Positions 48,340 through 60,923 are shown, numbered from the stretch's first letter. The stretch: 64,000 bases of DNA from Narthecium ossifragum (GCA_963920575.1 OY986967.1:25716884-25780883); one strand, 5' to 3'. Notes: a model not told the origin generated them from the letters alone. Translations and numbers: made by a program.

Positions 48340-48726
48340 TGTCAACTAGATTAGATCAATCCAACCCCAAAAGAACCTAAACAAATCGATGAGGGGCTGA
48401 TCAAGCCATGAGGAGTCATCCCACGATGAGAGATTAGGGTTTCTAATGCCATTAAAGGTCATACCTTTGATGTGATCCCCGCTCGAACCCTGTTCTTCGT
48501 CGTCGAGGAAGCCGATCCACTGGTGCGGAGAAATCCCTAAGCCGGAGATGAAAGGTTTAGTAAACATATGAACTTAGGAAACTTAGGAAGTTTAGTATAT
48601 GATTATTGCGCGGGAGAAACTTAGGTAGCGTTACGTGATAATGGGAGGGGCAATTAAGTAATTTTGCCTAGCCTGGTTAGATTTCAACTATGGTTAAGTT
48701 AGCTCTACGTACGGACTTTGACGGAA

Positions 48727-48838
48727 GGGCATGGTTAACATTTTCTCAATGTTTTGAGGGGTATATATGTGAAGGTAAAGATTGTAGGAGTACATTTGTA
48801 ATTTAAAAAGTTTACAAGGATACAAAAGTAAATAACTC
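48727..48838 (-). repeat. Right TIR of the MULE
   Basis: Inverted copy of 43209-43320; the outer end on the minus strand reads GAGTTATTTACTTTTGTATC. Confidence 0.93.
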
Positions 48839-48847
48839 ATTTTTTTT

Positions 48848-50214
48848 TCATACATAAGAATGTCTATTTGGTATATGAGAAAATACCTTTGTTTTTTTTT
48901 CCTTTTTAGCCCCCCATAAAACAGGGGAAGTGGAACTGGTCTAAATAGACTGCCTAAAGAATACACAATTTATACTCAAAAACTATTTTAGTCTTTTAGA
49001 AGAGTCACACCTCCAAGTTTGAACATTTAAATAAGCCTATCTTAACGTTACTTCCAAAGTTGTCCATCTTTTCCCATACGGTCAATCCCAACCGTCGGAT
49101 CCGGCAGTAGTTTAGCAAATCGACCGCGTGGGCCATCCTGTACACCTGCGCTACTAAACCAGTTCTTAAATGACCCACTCATGGGTGGACTCGTGCCGTG
49201 TTCACACCGTGTTGGAGACGTGGCGAATGGATGACCAAATTGCAAGAAGAAATTTCCAGAGCTCCGTGTACTTCATCAACGCCGACTCAGGAGATTAAAA
49301 AGGGAAGAGAAGCAGTTGGTAGGCAGTTGGAATAAAGTAACCCTTTTTAACCCGAAATTATGGATAAAACTCGCATTTTTAACCCTAAAGTAAGTCAGCA
49401 GAGTACGCGGGGAGACGAAGAGGAGGAGAGAGAGAGAAGACTTCTCCTGGTCTCTCTCTCTCTCTCCTCAACTCCCTCCCTTTCTCTCTCTAAGACCTCA
49501 TAAATCCGACTTCGATATCGATTTCAGGGTTTCCTAGCTTCTTCTCCGACCAATACCGACAAAAAGATCTCAACTTTGGGTTTTGGCTTTCTTATCCCCG
49601 CGTTCGCTTCCTTCTTGAAGATCCCATTCGCAGCCACCCGTTTGACCAATTTTGGGTGCTTTCTTGGATAGTTCTGGGTTTCGTTGTTGGGTTTTGAAGG
49701 GTTTGTAGAGGTGAATCGGAAATGAGTCTCCTTGGTTTTGAAGGGCTGTAGAGCTTTTTGAGTGATTTTGTTCGATTTTGCTCGGATTGATCGCCTTTGA
49801 AGATCTTGCTTCTCTCAGCTGGAAAAAGGAGTCCTCTTTTGGATCCTTTTGGGGTCCATTAGATTATTGCTGATTCTTCTATTCATCTATTTTCAGCCTT
49901 TTCTTTCCAACTTATCTGACATGCCTCTGACTAGCTAAATAATCAAGTCTGATTCTTTCAGAAAAAGGAGTAATTTTTGCTGATTTCAACTTGTCCTTCC
50001 TATCTGTGTCCATAAATCTTCATCTTCATTCTATATATTACAGGCAATTAGGTACCAATAATATTATTGATTCAGTTTTTAATTTCCTGAGACTCCTATT
50101 TTCACCATTTCCTAGTGTTTTGGATGTTCTATTGAGTGCCCAAATTCCAGTGATCGCTCTTGTTCGACAGCTGTTAATCAAAGTTTTGCTGGTGCAATAT
50201 TGTTGTCATTCCAA
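48848..50214 (+). promoter_or_regulatory. Promoter and leader of the C2/GRAM gene
   Basis: A CT-rich tract (about 49436-49495, including (TC)n) marks the probable transcript start. From about 49500 to the CDS start the DNA reads as 5' UTR, likely containing an intron. No upstream coding exon was recognised. Confidence 0.5.
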
Positions 50215-53200
50215 ATGTTGATATTGGTGCATGTCATCGAGGCCCGTGGCCTCCTTGCAATGGATATGAATGGTTTAAGTGATCCTTATGTGAAGTTACA
50301 ACTCGGTAAGCATCGAGCGAAAACTCGAGTGATTAAGAAATGCTTGAACCCTTTTTGGGATGAAGAGTTCAGCTTCCGTGTTGGTGACCTTAGCGAGGAG
50401 CTCACCATATGTGTTCTGGATGAAGATAAGTACTTCAGTGATGACTTTTTGGGGCAGCTCAAGGTGCCACTGGGTAAGGTATTGGATTCCGAGAACCTGT
50501 CTCTTGGGACTGCATGGTATCAACTCCAGCCCAAGAACAAGAAGTCCAAGGCTAAAGAGTGTGGTGAGAGAGCTCTCTTTGTGCCTTTGCATGACTTAAT
50601 TACCATGCTGTAGTTTCTCTAGTTGATCTTGGACATATCATCTAGGCTGGAATCGTGCTTACATTAATCTACTCAGTTTTGATTTAGTTCACATTCACAA
50701 TTACTTTGTCCTACAACGGCAATTCGGCACATTTTGACAAAACCTGAATCCTTGGTTAAGCATTGATTATATATGCTCTTGAAACATGATCTTATCAACA
50801 TGGCTGAGTTAATATAGATCGAGACAAATCTTACTAGTTAAGGGTAAAATGTGGTCGCGTAGATGTATGTCGGTTGAAGCTAATTTGGATTCGAGAATTT
50901 GGATTCTAAATCAATTGGCTGATTTTTTTTAATCTTTCAGTTGATCTAGATGCCTTTTGAGTATGCATAAGGTATATTAGCTTTTTTAAGTTACTCTGAG
51001 TTTGTATTTGTGGTAACTGTCCTAATCGAGATACTTTATAAGGTTTCTATCCCCTGATACTCATAACATTTAGCGCCCCTGTTTCATGATATGTGATTGA
51101 TATTTTCTTATCCCTTTGTTATTGTGCTGAGCTAGTTCATTGCCGTGCACGTACAATATCAACAAATTTCATAATATCGATGGTTGGGCCCGAGGAAGCT
51201 GCATGTTGCATGGCACAATGGGAATATTTGTTCATTTATAGAATTTGCCGTGTTATTCATTTTCTCATATATGATGCTTAAATATAGTACGAGATCGTTT
51301 AATGTGTACTTTTCAGTTCTTAAGTGTCAAGCAATTTTATTTGCACAATGTTTTTAAAGTATAGTCTATGGGAATCATGCATTTGATCGTATCTTGCAGG
51401 AGAAATTCGCCTCACTATATCCTTGTCCCAGAAACACTTGACGGATGAAGCACCTAGAGTTTCCTTTGAGGATGTTGCATCAAACTCAGATAAATCGATG
51501 GAACTAAAAAAAGAGTCTCTCTCCTTTTCCTCTAATGGCGATGTGGAACCAGTAGCTCTGTCGACTGTGGAAGAAACTTATCTTGCCAATGAATGCAAGC
51601 CAGCTGCATCATCATTTCTTGACCGTTTTCTTCAGGTTTTCACTGGGAAAAACATAGAAATTGCATCATCTTCCAGTGGGGATTTTGATCCCTCTGAAGT
51701 CTTAGAAGAAATGTCAATTACGCCAGAACTTTCTGAAAGGCAAGCTGATGATCCAGAGGAAAATGTAGGGTTTGACGAATTATTGAAAATTATGGAATCA
51801 AAATTTCATGAAAGGGAAATGCCTGAAAATTTACCAGGCGGAGTGCTGATCGACCAGTCTTATGCTGTCAAACCTGGAGAACTGAATTCCTTTATCTTCT
51901 CACCAACTTCAGATTTTTTTGGTTCTTTGGCAGAGCTTCAAGGTACTACAAATTTACAGGTTGGACCTTGGAGACTGGAAGACGATGGGGCAAGCGTGAA
52001 AAGAGTAATTACCTACACAAAGGCCGCAACTAAGCTAGTTAAGGCCGTGAAAGCTACAGAAGAGCACAATTATGTGAAGGCTGATGGGAAGTCTTATGCA
52101 GTCTTAGCAAGTGTTAGCACTCCTGATGTTCCCTTTGGTAATTGTTTCAAAACTGAGGTTCTCTATTGTGTAACACCCGGACCTGAATCGCCATCTGAGG
52201 AACAATATTCTCGTCTGGTTATTTCATGGCGTACGAATTTCCTTCAGAGTACAATGATGAAGAGTATGATTGAAAATGGAACAAGGCAGGGCTTGAAGGA
52301 TAGCTTTGCCCAATTTTCTGATCTTCTATCTCAGAACGTTAGGCCACTAGATCTGAAAGACACTGGCTCTAACAAAGATCAGATCTTGTCCTCTCTGCAG
52401 ACCGAACAGGAATCTGATTTGAAGCTGGCATTTCGATTCTATGGAAACTTTGGTTTCATATCATTTGTCGTCTTTGGGTTTTACGTTTTTATTCACACCC
52501 TCATATCCCACCCAAGTCCTATCCAGGGGCTTGAGTTTGTTGGCCTTGATCTGCCGGACTCAATTGGGGAATTTGTGGTTTGTGGTTTATTGGTGCTTCA
52601 GGCACAACACTTTCTAAAGATGACAGGGCATTTCCTGCAGGCACGGGGACGAAAAGGTGCAGTAAAACTGGGTTACTTAAGTAATATATTCATTTTCTAT
52701 ATCAGCAGTTGTGCTCCTTTTCATGTTTATTGTGATATGCCCCTTATTACACTTCATCAAAGCTTTGCTTGATTTAGGCTTTGTCAATTGCTGTGTGATA
52801 GAGAGGTATCAACAACCTTTTAGTCTATAGCCTGGATGGATAGAGAGGTATCAACAACCTTTTAGTCTTCTTGCCTGTAGTCTAAAATTACTGAATTGAG
52901 ATGACTTCTTCACAAAGTGCCCTGCTGTGCCTGAATAGTGAATGTGATAATTGGCTTGTAAGCATACTTGGGTACAATCATAAATGGCTGCAACAGCGAG
53001 ATATTGTCCTTCTTGATAAGTATAATAGTTTGATGTTCCTCCAAAATTTTGTTTTAGATCTTTGTGTATGTTTTTTTTTTCTCCAAATTCTAGAGTCTTT
53101 GAAGAAGTTTTTCTCATGGTAAGAGATATAAGAAATGTGCATTTCCTGCAGCTTTCCTGCTGGAGGAGGCCTCTTGTATACTTTCTTCAGTACTTGAAAA

Positions 53201-56200
53201 CATACATCCAGGTGTGACTTGTTTTTCCTTTGCAGGTAGTGATCATGGAATCAAAGCACAAGGGGATGGATGGTTACTTACTGTCGCCTTGATTGAGGGA
53301 AGTCATTTTGCTGCAGTGGATTCAACTGGTTTCTCTGATCCCTATGTTGTATTTACTTGTAACGGAAAAACAAAGACTAGCTCTATCAAATTCCAAAATC
53401 TAGAGCCACAATGGAATGGTAAGTTATTGCCTTAGCATTTGGTATCACATATCTGACCCTTAGTGCTCGATATATATAATGCATAGGAAAAACAAGGTGC
53501 ATGTGTAGGTCATGTAAATTCGGAGAGGACGAGAAACACATGCCAGCAAACCTGTAGATGTTGTTGCATATGTACAATTCAGGAGCTATTGTGTAATTTT
53601 TTTCCAAAGCTCTAGGGGGATTTGGTGTTGATCTTGCATTTCTATGACATTTCAACCAGATTCAAGGACAATTGCATGTCGAGAGTTAGACTAAATTCCT
53701 GATATTGAATTTTTATTTTTATTATTGAGCGTATTACCTGGGCTTGGGGGGGGGGGGGGGGGGGGGATGGCCCTAAGCTACGCTTGCTCTCCCATGTCAT
53801 AAATGGGTCAACCTAATTCCTGCATCCAGCAAGGCTTGAACTTGTGACCTCTGCACTAGAGACCACAAGCTCTAAACGCTAGACCATGCACTCATGTGTA
53901 AGGCTAACAATACGTTGCATCTATCTTTGCTGATAAGAAAGGCTAAGTTTGACAAAATGCCATTGACAGCTTCTTACAATGTCCATAGACTAGTTTTGCA
54001 TTCAGTAACTATCTCTGTCAATCCCATGAATTTTGCTCCCAAGTGATTATGTTTTCCGTTGGATTTGCAGAAATATTTGAATTTGATGCTATGGATGATC
54101 CTCCATCCACAATGACAGTGGAGGTGTTTGATTTCGATGGTCCATTTGATGAAGCGACATCACTTGGTCATGCAGAAATTAACTTTGTGAAGTCTAATTT
54201 GTCAGATCTAGCAGATATATGGATTTCACTTCAAGGTAAATTGGCTCAGGCATGCCAGTCCAAATTGCATTTGAGGGTGTTTTTAAACAACTCACGGGGA
54301 GCTGAAGTTGTAACCCACTATCTGTCAAAGATGGAAAAAGAGGTTGGCAAGAAGGTGAGCATATGATTCATGTTTGTATCACTTTCTCATATACAGTTCC
54401 TGTGGATTCTTTTCCATTTTTCCTGATTAAACAATACATGATTTTCTAGATGAACTTGCGGTCACCTCAGTCTAATTCAGCGTTCCAGAAGATCTTTGGT
54501 CTTCCACCAGAAGAATTCCTCATCAATGACTATACCTGTCATCTAAAGCGCAAAATGCCTCTTCAGGTGATTTCTCTTTTTGATGATTTGCTACAATACC
54601 CAGAAGTTGGCTTGTTTTTCATTCGGAAATATGCTTTGAAGATTTTTCTTTTTGACTGCACTTTGATTAATCTCACATGAAAGGCTAAAATTATAGTCTC
54701 TGATACTCACATGAGATGGGGGGACCTTATCAGTGTATTCCATGCAATCTATCTGATTTCCTGGTGACAAAAGTATAATGAGATTTTGATTGAGGGGTTT
54801 GCATTTGAATTCTGAAGGCAATGATTGAGAAGAAGGTTAACAAATCAGACTTGAAATCCATAAGATGATCTTATGAGTTAATGGTTTCTGTCATAAGCTA
54901 TTCTTTGACAATCGGTGGGATATATGTACTTTGTACAATTGATTAGACTACTTCTCTAGCTTATGCATTAAAGGGCTCCCACATTTATGATTCTTTTTAC
55001 AAGCTCGCCATATAGTATTAGCTGTTACGTTTGCCCCTCTATGCATTTTCTCGAGCCTTATGACTTGATTTTCAAAGACAATTGCTGCTAAAATAAGATA
55101 ATTGGGACCCGTATGTTTGCAAATTGCAGTGTGAAGAGAAAATCCTGGAGTTTTAAGTAAACTAGCATACTGTCCCTTCTAAACATATAGTCATTGAGAG
55201 TCCCAAAGTGTTTGTCGTGATGAGAAACCCGTTGGTCACTCTTCTTAATAAAACTAGCATACTGTCCCTTCTAAATTCAATTCATTTATGTATCAAAGTC
55301 ATTATCATGATAATAGATACCTGTTGGTCCCTGGTGAGTGACCTGGACCAGTAGAATGAGTAAATTGCATTGCCATGTTTTCAGATAATACATGCTTCTA
55401 TTGTAACTTCGCTTTTGTGTTGAAAAAAGAAACTATAAATATGGTCATAAGGATTCCTAGTGATGAGAATTTTATATGCTGATAGCTGCTTATGGCTATG
55501 GGTTGTTTGAACTTCTCCAATTTATTGTGCCAAGAGTATATTTGTGTCCTTGCAATGGTGATTCTCTCCTATGGTTGTGGACTGCACCCTAGAGTATAAG
55601 ATGCTCTTCTCACTGAAGAAATTGTATCATGACAGGGCCGCCTCTTTCTATCCCCAAGGATAGTCGGGTTTTATACCAATCTATTTGGACACAAAACTAA
55701 GTTTTTCATCCTCTGGGAAGATATTGAAGACATCCAAGTGTCCCCTCCCAATCTGGCTTCAATGGGTAGCCCCTCTTTAAAGATTATTCTTCGTAAGGGT
55801 AGAGGTATGGATGCAAGGCATGGGGCGAAGTCACAAGACCAAGATGGAAGATTGAAGTTTCACTTCCAGTCATTTGCTTCTTTCAGTGTAGCGAACAGGT
55901 ACTTATTCTATTACTTGTCTTGTGCACTTTGGTCCATCATTCTTGTATGCTATAAACTTGCCCTTGCCCTTGCTTTCACGCTATTGGTCGTTAATCATGT
56001 ATGTCGTGGAAGCAGCCAGTCTAAATTAAATGATCTTGTCAAAGTCTATAAACCTTTAATGGCATACTTTTAGGTGGCATCATAAACTTTAAGTTTCAAC
56101 AACGAATCAAGAGTGTGCTATTCATGCTTTGCAGGACAATCATGGCACTTTGGAGAGCAAGATCCTTGAGTCCTGAACAAAAGGTACAAATTGTTGAAGA

Positions 56201-56969
56201 AGGCTATGAAGCAACAAGTGTTCGAACTGAAGATAGTGGATCCTTCTTAGGCATAGAGGATGCCAAAATGTCAGAGATTTTTTCTTCCAGCATTCCAGTT
56301 GCGGTGCGTCTCTGTCTGCACACTAGTGATACCCAGCACACATTTGTTTACCAAATAAATGCAGTAGATGAACATTTGTGAAAACTGATTTCCGACTTTG
56401 TTTTCCATGAGCAGATCACCTCAGTAATGGAGTTTTTTGAAGGAGGTGACCTTGAGCGGAAGGTAATGGAGAAAGTTGGTGGTGTAGAATATTGTGTGAC
56501 AACATGGGAGCCAGTGAGACCTGATGTTTATCAGAGGCAGATCCATTACAAATTCGACAAGAATGTATCCAGGTATGGAGGGGAAGTGACCAGCACTCAG
56601 CAGAAGTCTTTGCTTGCTGATAGAAATGGATGGGTAATCGAAGAGGTCATGGCACTACAGGGAGTCCTACTTGGCGACTATTTTAACGTAATCATACATC
56701 AGCATTAGCTTTTAATTACATCGGTTTCTCCGCCTTCCCTGGTTTTCATGGCTAAATGTTATTTTTTTCTCTTTCAGCTGCATTTGAGATACCAGGTAGA
56801 GAATATGCCCAGCAGGCCCAAGGCTTGCAACGTCATTGTAACCTTGGGCATTGCATGGCTGAAAAGCACCAAACATCAAAAGCGTATCACGAAGAATGTA
56901 ATGTCTGGTTCATCTGTTCGTGTAAAAGAGATGTTTCGGGAATTAGAAAAAGAGCTAAGTGGGAAGTAG
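50215..56969 (+). CDS. C2 - VASt - C2 - GRAM - VASt membrane-contact protein, At1g03370-like (9 exons, 1028 aa)
   Basis: Exons are 50215-50563, 51400-52656, 53236-53418, 54071-54354, 54450-54566, 55636-55898, 56135-56303, 56415-56687 and 56778-56969. They sum to 3087 nt with continuous phase. Domains: C2-1 about 1-105 (MDMNGLSDPYVKLQLG, DEDKYFSDDFLGQ with Ca-binding Asp residues); VASt-1 about 265-430 (ADGKSYAVLASVSTPDVPFG); hydrophobic segments about 474-490 and 508-525; C2-2 about 545-655 (VDSTGFSDPYVVFTCNGK, VFDFDGPFDE); GRAM about 700-800 (NDYTCHLKRKMPLQGRLFLS); VASt-2 about 855-1015 (GGEVTSTQQKSL, WLKSTKHQKRITKNV). GRAM/VASt proteins of this type sit at ER-plasma membrane contacts and bind lipids. 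The start ATG 50215 places the first residues directly into C2-1, as in homologues. Intron 3 carries a SINE. Confidence 0.93.
53741..53905 (-). mobile_element. tRNA-derived SINE in intron 3 of the C2/GRAM gene
   Basis: Read on the minus strand, the unit starts near GAGTGCATGGTCTAGCG. It has an A-box-like TGGTCTAGCG and a B-box-like GTCACAAGTTCAAGCC (plus 53834-53849) about 40 bp apart. A tRNA-unrelated body ends in a C-homopolymer (the plus-strand G run). This is the layout of plant tRNA-derived SINEs. Target duplications were not resolved. Confidence 0.7.
53746..53766 (+). repeat. Homopolymer of 21 G
   Basis: Twenty-one consecutive G on the sense strand of an intron at the 3' end of the SINE. 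It is prone to G-quadruplex formation and to length error in assembly. Confidence 0.9.
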
Positions 56970-58470
56970 AAATCGTTCCTTCCAGTGGCACACTCTCTGA
57001 GAAAAGTTCCATATGAAGATCAGAGACAAGTTCTGGTTGCTGACCTTAACTAGTCATGTTCAAACGAGGCATGCATCCGTTTCGCTGGCTCTGCTGATTC
57101 TCAACAGTTCAACTCATCTCATTTCGAGGAAGTTCCAAACTTCTTGGCTGAGGAATTGAAGTGGATTTTTGTAGAACCATGCATGCAGCCTATGACAAGG
57201 TGATATGCACGAAGGCAATAGACTTCGTGTAGCTACGAGCAGTTCATAGCATGCGAATCGGAGTCAGTTATGCTGCGGTCTTCTTGTACAGTTCCTTGGA
57301 TACTTTGATCCTCACTTCCTCGAGACACTATTCTTTCATTGTCAGGTGAATAAGGCACCGGGATAGAAAGCTGCCCCTAGGAAATTGAACACATTCCTCC
57401 TTTCCAAGAGCCGAATTGGAGGAATTCAAAGCTTTTCTTTAATGCTAGAGGTCGTTGCTTACAGCTAAAATGAGTGCATACGTATCCATTACGGCCATGG
57501 AAAATTGAATTTTTTTTTGTACTTATCTGGCATATAACCAATAGTGTAAATTAGAATTCATTGCTTCCAAGCAAACTTTTGTTTCTATTTTAAGACATCT
57601 ATGTGAGAGCGGAATCTAAGTTTGCTCCCTTGCATGTAAACCTCATTGAGATTACTTCACTGTTTATTTTCTCTCCGAGTTGTAGAGGTGAATAAGAACC
57701 ATTGTCCTCAGAAAGCTCTTTGTAAACTCTCTCCTATAGCATCAAGAACGTCATTTTTTCAGTTAATGGTTGTTCCTCCAATCCAAAAGCTTGGCACTGA
57801 GATATCATACTAAATCATCATTAATTATCCTAAAAACTAAAATCAGTAAAAGAAGATAAATTAATTCACTTAAATCAATTTTTAACGCAAATCTGTCCTA
57901 GATAATTGAACATGAAAATGAGCAGAATTCATTCACACAATATCTTCAAGAATATATGTTTTGGTCCATTTCGACACTCATATAGACAGAAACTAAACCT
58001 TTTTATTCTTTGCGGGTTAATATTATTACATTTCACCACCAAAATATGCTAATTCACTCTACAATTCTCACATTTTTGGATCAAATATAATATTTTACTC
58101 TAAAAACATGTTAAATATCACATTTCATTCTCTCACAATATTGCATCTTAGGGGTATTCAATATTGCTTTTTGCATATTACTGTATAACTTCATTCACTT
58201 ATTACGCAACTATTTATCTTATTAATCCCATTATGAAAAAAGTTGAGTAACAACTGAGAGTAATTTCATCATGTTAAATAAAAATGCCATTTATATGCAA
58301 AAAAACACTAATAAAAGTACTAAAAGTGACACCGCAAATTACCCGTCACTCTTTAGAGGAAAAAGAAATGCAACAGGATTACACAAACAAACACTAATTA
58401 ACAAAAAAAAAATTACCAAGAAGAGCACGCAAAAGATCTCTCTTTCGGGTTCTCACAACCAACTGTACAA
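56970..58470. other. 3' UTR and spacer
   Basis: It holds the 3' UTR of the C2/GRAM gene (to about 57500) and then AT-rich DNA. No recognised gene. Confidence 0.5.
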
Positions 58471-58471
58471 C

Positions 58472-58501
58472 CGCGCGCGCGCGCGCGCGCGCACACACAC
58501 A
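58472..58501. repeat. (CG)n(CA)n microsatellite
   Basis: About ten CG units run into about five CA units. This alternating purine-pyrimidine tract can adopt Z-DNA. It lies just downstream of the RING gene stop, probably in its 3' UTR. Confidence 0.9.
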
Positions 58502-58568
58502 GAGTATCTACATAGCCCCAAAGTTCCTATATTTTTCCGTCGAAGATTGCCACACTAATGGCATCGAC

Positions 58569-59003
58569 CTAAAACCAGGGCAACGCACCTGTGGAGGGGT
58601 CGGCGGAGAGGAGGTGGGCCCGGCAGAGCGGGCAAGTGGAGTGCTTGTAATCGAGCCACTTCTCGAGGCAGCCCTTGTGGAAGAGATGCCCGCAGGGGAG
58701 CCGGTCGACCTCGGACTCCGGCTCGAACCCGGCGAGGCAGACCCTACAGTCGGAGGGGCGGCGCCTCCGGCCGAACCGGACCGGCTTGAACTTGCTCCTG
58801 AACCGGTCGGTGAGGGTGGGCTCCGAGATGGCGCAGGAGGACGGCTCGTCCGCGCCGTCCGATCGGGTGAAGAGGGGGAGGAGGCCGAGCGATCGGAGTA
58901 AGGCCCTGCCGAGGCCTTCGAAGATTGAGACGACGAGGGCGGTGTGGAATACGATGAGGGTGAGCACCCCCTCGGAGGGGGTCGGGAGGCTGGAGAGACC
59001 CAT
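58569..59003 (-). CDS. XERICO-like RING-H2 E3 ubiquitin ligase (144 aa)
   Basis: A single coding exon. The N-terminus MGLSSLPTPSEGVLTLIVFH followed by a hydrophobic helix (about residues 12-45) is the mark of XERICO-like proteins. The RING-H2 domain has C86, C89, C104, H106, H109, C112, C124 and C127 (CRVCLAGF, CGHLFHKGCLEKWLDY, CPLC), with all eight ligands present. XERICO in Arabidopsis promotes ABA accumulation and drought tolerance; RHA2-type relatives act in ABA signalling. A 5' UTR intron is likely (donor near 59458, acceptor near 59103). The gene is GC-rich, unlike its flanks. Confidence 0.93.
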   Translation of the reverse strand: MGLSSLPTPSEGVLTLIVFHTALVVSIFEGLGRALLRSLGLLPLFTRSDGADEPSSCAISEPTLTDRFRSKFKPVRFGRRRRPSDCRVCLAGFEPESEVDRLPCGHLFHKGCLEKWLDYKHSTCPLCRAHLLSADPSTGALPWF

Positions 59004-59579
59004 CCCGCCGTCCGATCCGTGTACTCCCGCGAATCCGAGCTCGATCCAACAGTGAGTAATCCTCCTCTAAGATCCGATCTCCCGATCTACGATCAAGGGT
59101 TCTGCAACATACCCAGGACTATCATCAGATCGCCAATTCGAAAACCACACAAAAAATTACAGGAAAAAAAAGAGAAAAACGCCAGAAATGCGAGCAAAGA
59201 GATTTCAACCAAGCAAAAGATTAGATCTTGGGTGAAATAATTCAAAATGGTGGAGAAAACAGCAAATTCCTCAATAAATTACGGGAGGATATCAAGAAAT
59301 CACACGCAATCACATCTACAACAGATTAAAAAAAACCAAAAAATCACCAAAAACTAAACCCTTAATCTATACACACTGAAGAGCAAAGCAATCCAAAGAC
59401 GAAAAAACCGAGAAAAGAACAAAAATTCTTCAAGAAAACGAAGAAGAGATCGGATACCTTTACTTCGTGGATTTCTATACTCAGGTAGAGATCCAGTAGA
59501 GACGGAGACGATGAGAGCATGGGTTTTGGATTGGATACGACCAGAGAGACATGGAATGGAATCCCGCCGTCCCCCGTTC

Positions 59580-59587
59580 TATTTATA
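59580..59587 (-). promoter_or_regulatory. TATA box of the XERICO-like gene
   Basis: TATAAATA on the minus strand, about 120 bp upstream of the likely leader-intron donor at 59458. Confidence 0.7.
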
Positions 59588-59639
59588 GCAGAAGACGACT
59601 CAACCACTCCAAACAAACTGAGTGATGTTTGGGTAATTA

Positions 59640-60486
59640 GAATCCTATTTAATATTTTATTAATAATATGAACCGTTGGATGACATATAAATAGATCTCA
59701 TTCATTAATATGATGATAATATGAAAGAAAAGTAATACCAAACAAGATTCCTCTTAACAATCTCTAGTCAATCCCTGTCTTAATTACTTCATTAGCTTAG
59801 TTAATTATGGAAACCCACTTATTAGTTAAGCACACTTGTTGAGCTCCACCACCCCTAGTTAATTGCTGTCTTAATTACTGCTTTAGCTCAGTTAATTATG
59901 GAAAGCCACTTAGTTAAGCTCACTTGTTAAGTTGTGAGCTATTTGGCCAGATTCCTAGCCAATTAGGGTTGAGCTGGGGTTTGACATGGGGGGATTGGGG
60001 TTTGGTCGTATCTGGGCATGTTCCGGTGAGCTGTTTCAGAAAAGATCGATCTCGTCGTCGTCGTTCGGATAGGCTTTGGTTGTGACAGGCATTTATGATG
60101 TGTTTGTGACCGTCTTTTGACGTGTAGAATTTTGTGCGATCGTTCGGTGGGGTGTCGCCGTCGGTCGATTTCCACTGGCCGGGCCGTGTTCTTTGTAAGA
60201 GGGCCATGGAGATGGAGAGAGAGAGAGTTTTGAGGAGAATGACTGACTAGAACTAATTTTGAATGTAGAAGGCAAGGAAGGAATCTATGATGGAGCATTT
60301 TGTTTTGGATGTTTATGCTCAATGCTTAAATTGAAGAATGAAATATCTTCTCTTGTTGACAAACTAGATTTTTTACTCTAATTCGCAAATGTATGATCAT
60401 CAACCTCCGTTAAAGATAGTAAAAGTATTTGTCCGTCTTAAGTCATGGTCAGAGGCTATAAATAAAGAATAATATTTTGTGTATAT
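59640..60486. other. Upstream region of the XERICO-like gene
   Basis: Contains a twofold diverged repeat at about 59770-59830 and 59860-59935 (TTAGCTTAGTTAATTATGGA type) and a (GA)n tract at 60214-60230. Minus-strand frames here have no recognisable domain. Confidence 0.5.
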
Positions 60487-60793
60487 GGACAGATGGCATG
60501 TGTAATGCACATGTCACCTGATCGATATTATACTACTGATTTTTTCATCTGACCACTACCGATGAACTAGATCAATGAATCGGTAGCTAAGTATCGATTA
60601 AATTGTACCGATAGTAAGGTACTGATTGGTTGATAGAGTCCATCGGTATCTCACCGTCAATGGACTAGATGAATAATTCAATCTGTAGTGAGATACCGAT
60701 TCATTGATTTAATCCATCAGTAGTGTACTATATAAAAGAATCACCAATTCGAGTATGTGTAATGCACATGACACGTCAGCATGTACACAAATA
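60487..60793. mobile_element. ATCGGTA-core MITE, relative of 41728-42491
   Basis: Left GGACAGATGGCATGTGTAAT and right GTGTAATGCACATGACACGT / CAGCATGTACAC are the edges. The interior alternates ATCGGTA, GATACCGAT and GATGAA words as in the other copy. It lies about 1 kb upstream of the XERICO-like promoter. Confidence 0.6.
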
Positions 60794-60921
60794 AGCAATC
60801 GAAAAAAGTTATCATAAAAATAAGTCAAGACGACCTCATCTTGATTAAAAATTGGGGGTGAAATACAAAATATTTGGTATAAATATCCAATATTCCTAAT
60901 TTGCTGATTAATGATCATATA

Positions 60922-60923
<2 letters not shown>

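Larger units (their letters stand above)
43209..48838. mobile_element. Apparently complete autonomous Mutator-like element (5630 bp)
   Basis: Terminal inverted repeats of 112 bp (43209-43320 and 48727-48838) align without gaps and with about 7 mismatches by eye. They are flanked by the 9-bp direct repeat ATTTTTTTT (43200-43208 and 48839-48847), the Mutator hallmark. Caution: the duplication is low-complexity. Inside are a plus-strand GRF zinc-finger gene (43613-44104) and a minus-strand full-length transposase gene (44829-48339), convergently oriented. Both have intact splicing and frames. Gene pair, long TIRs and 9-bp TSD together indicate an autonomous, recently active MULE. Confidence 0.93.

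Noticed and set aside
58614..59240. Plus-strand ORFs of about 95-126 codons opposite the RING gene
   Set aside because: They are GC-driven shadows of the XERICO-like coding strand with no domain or promoter of their own.
59920..60322. Minus-strand ORFs of 95 and 119 codons upstream of the XERICO-like gene
   Set aside because: Two overlapping frames with no domain, no splice logic and no conserved motif. Not supported as a gene.
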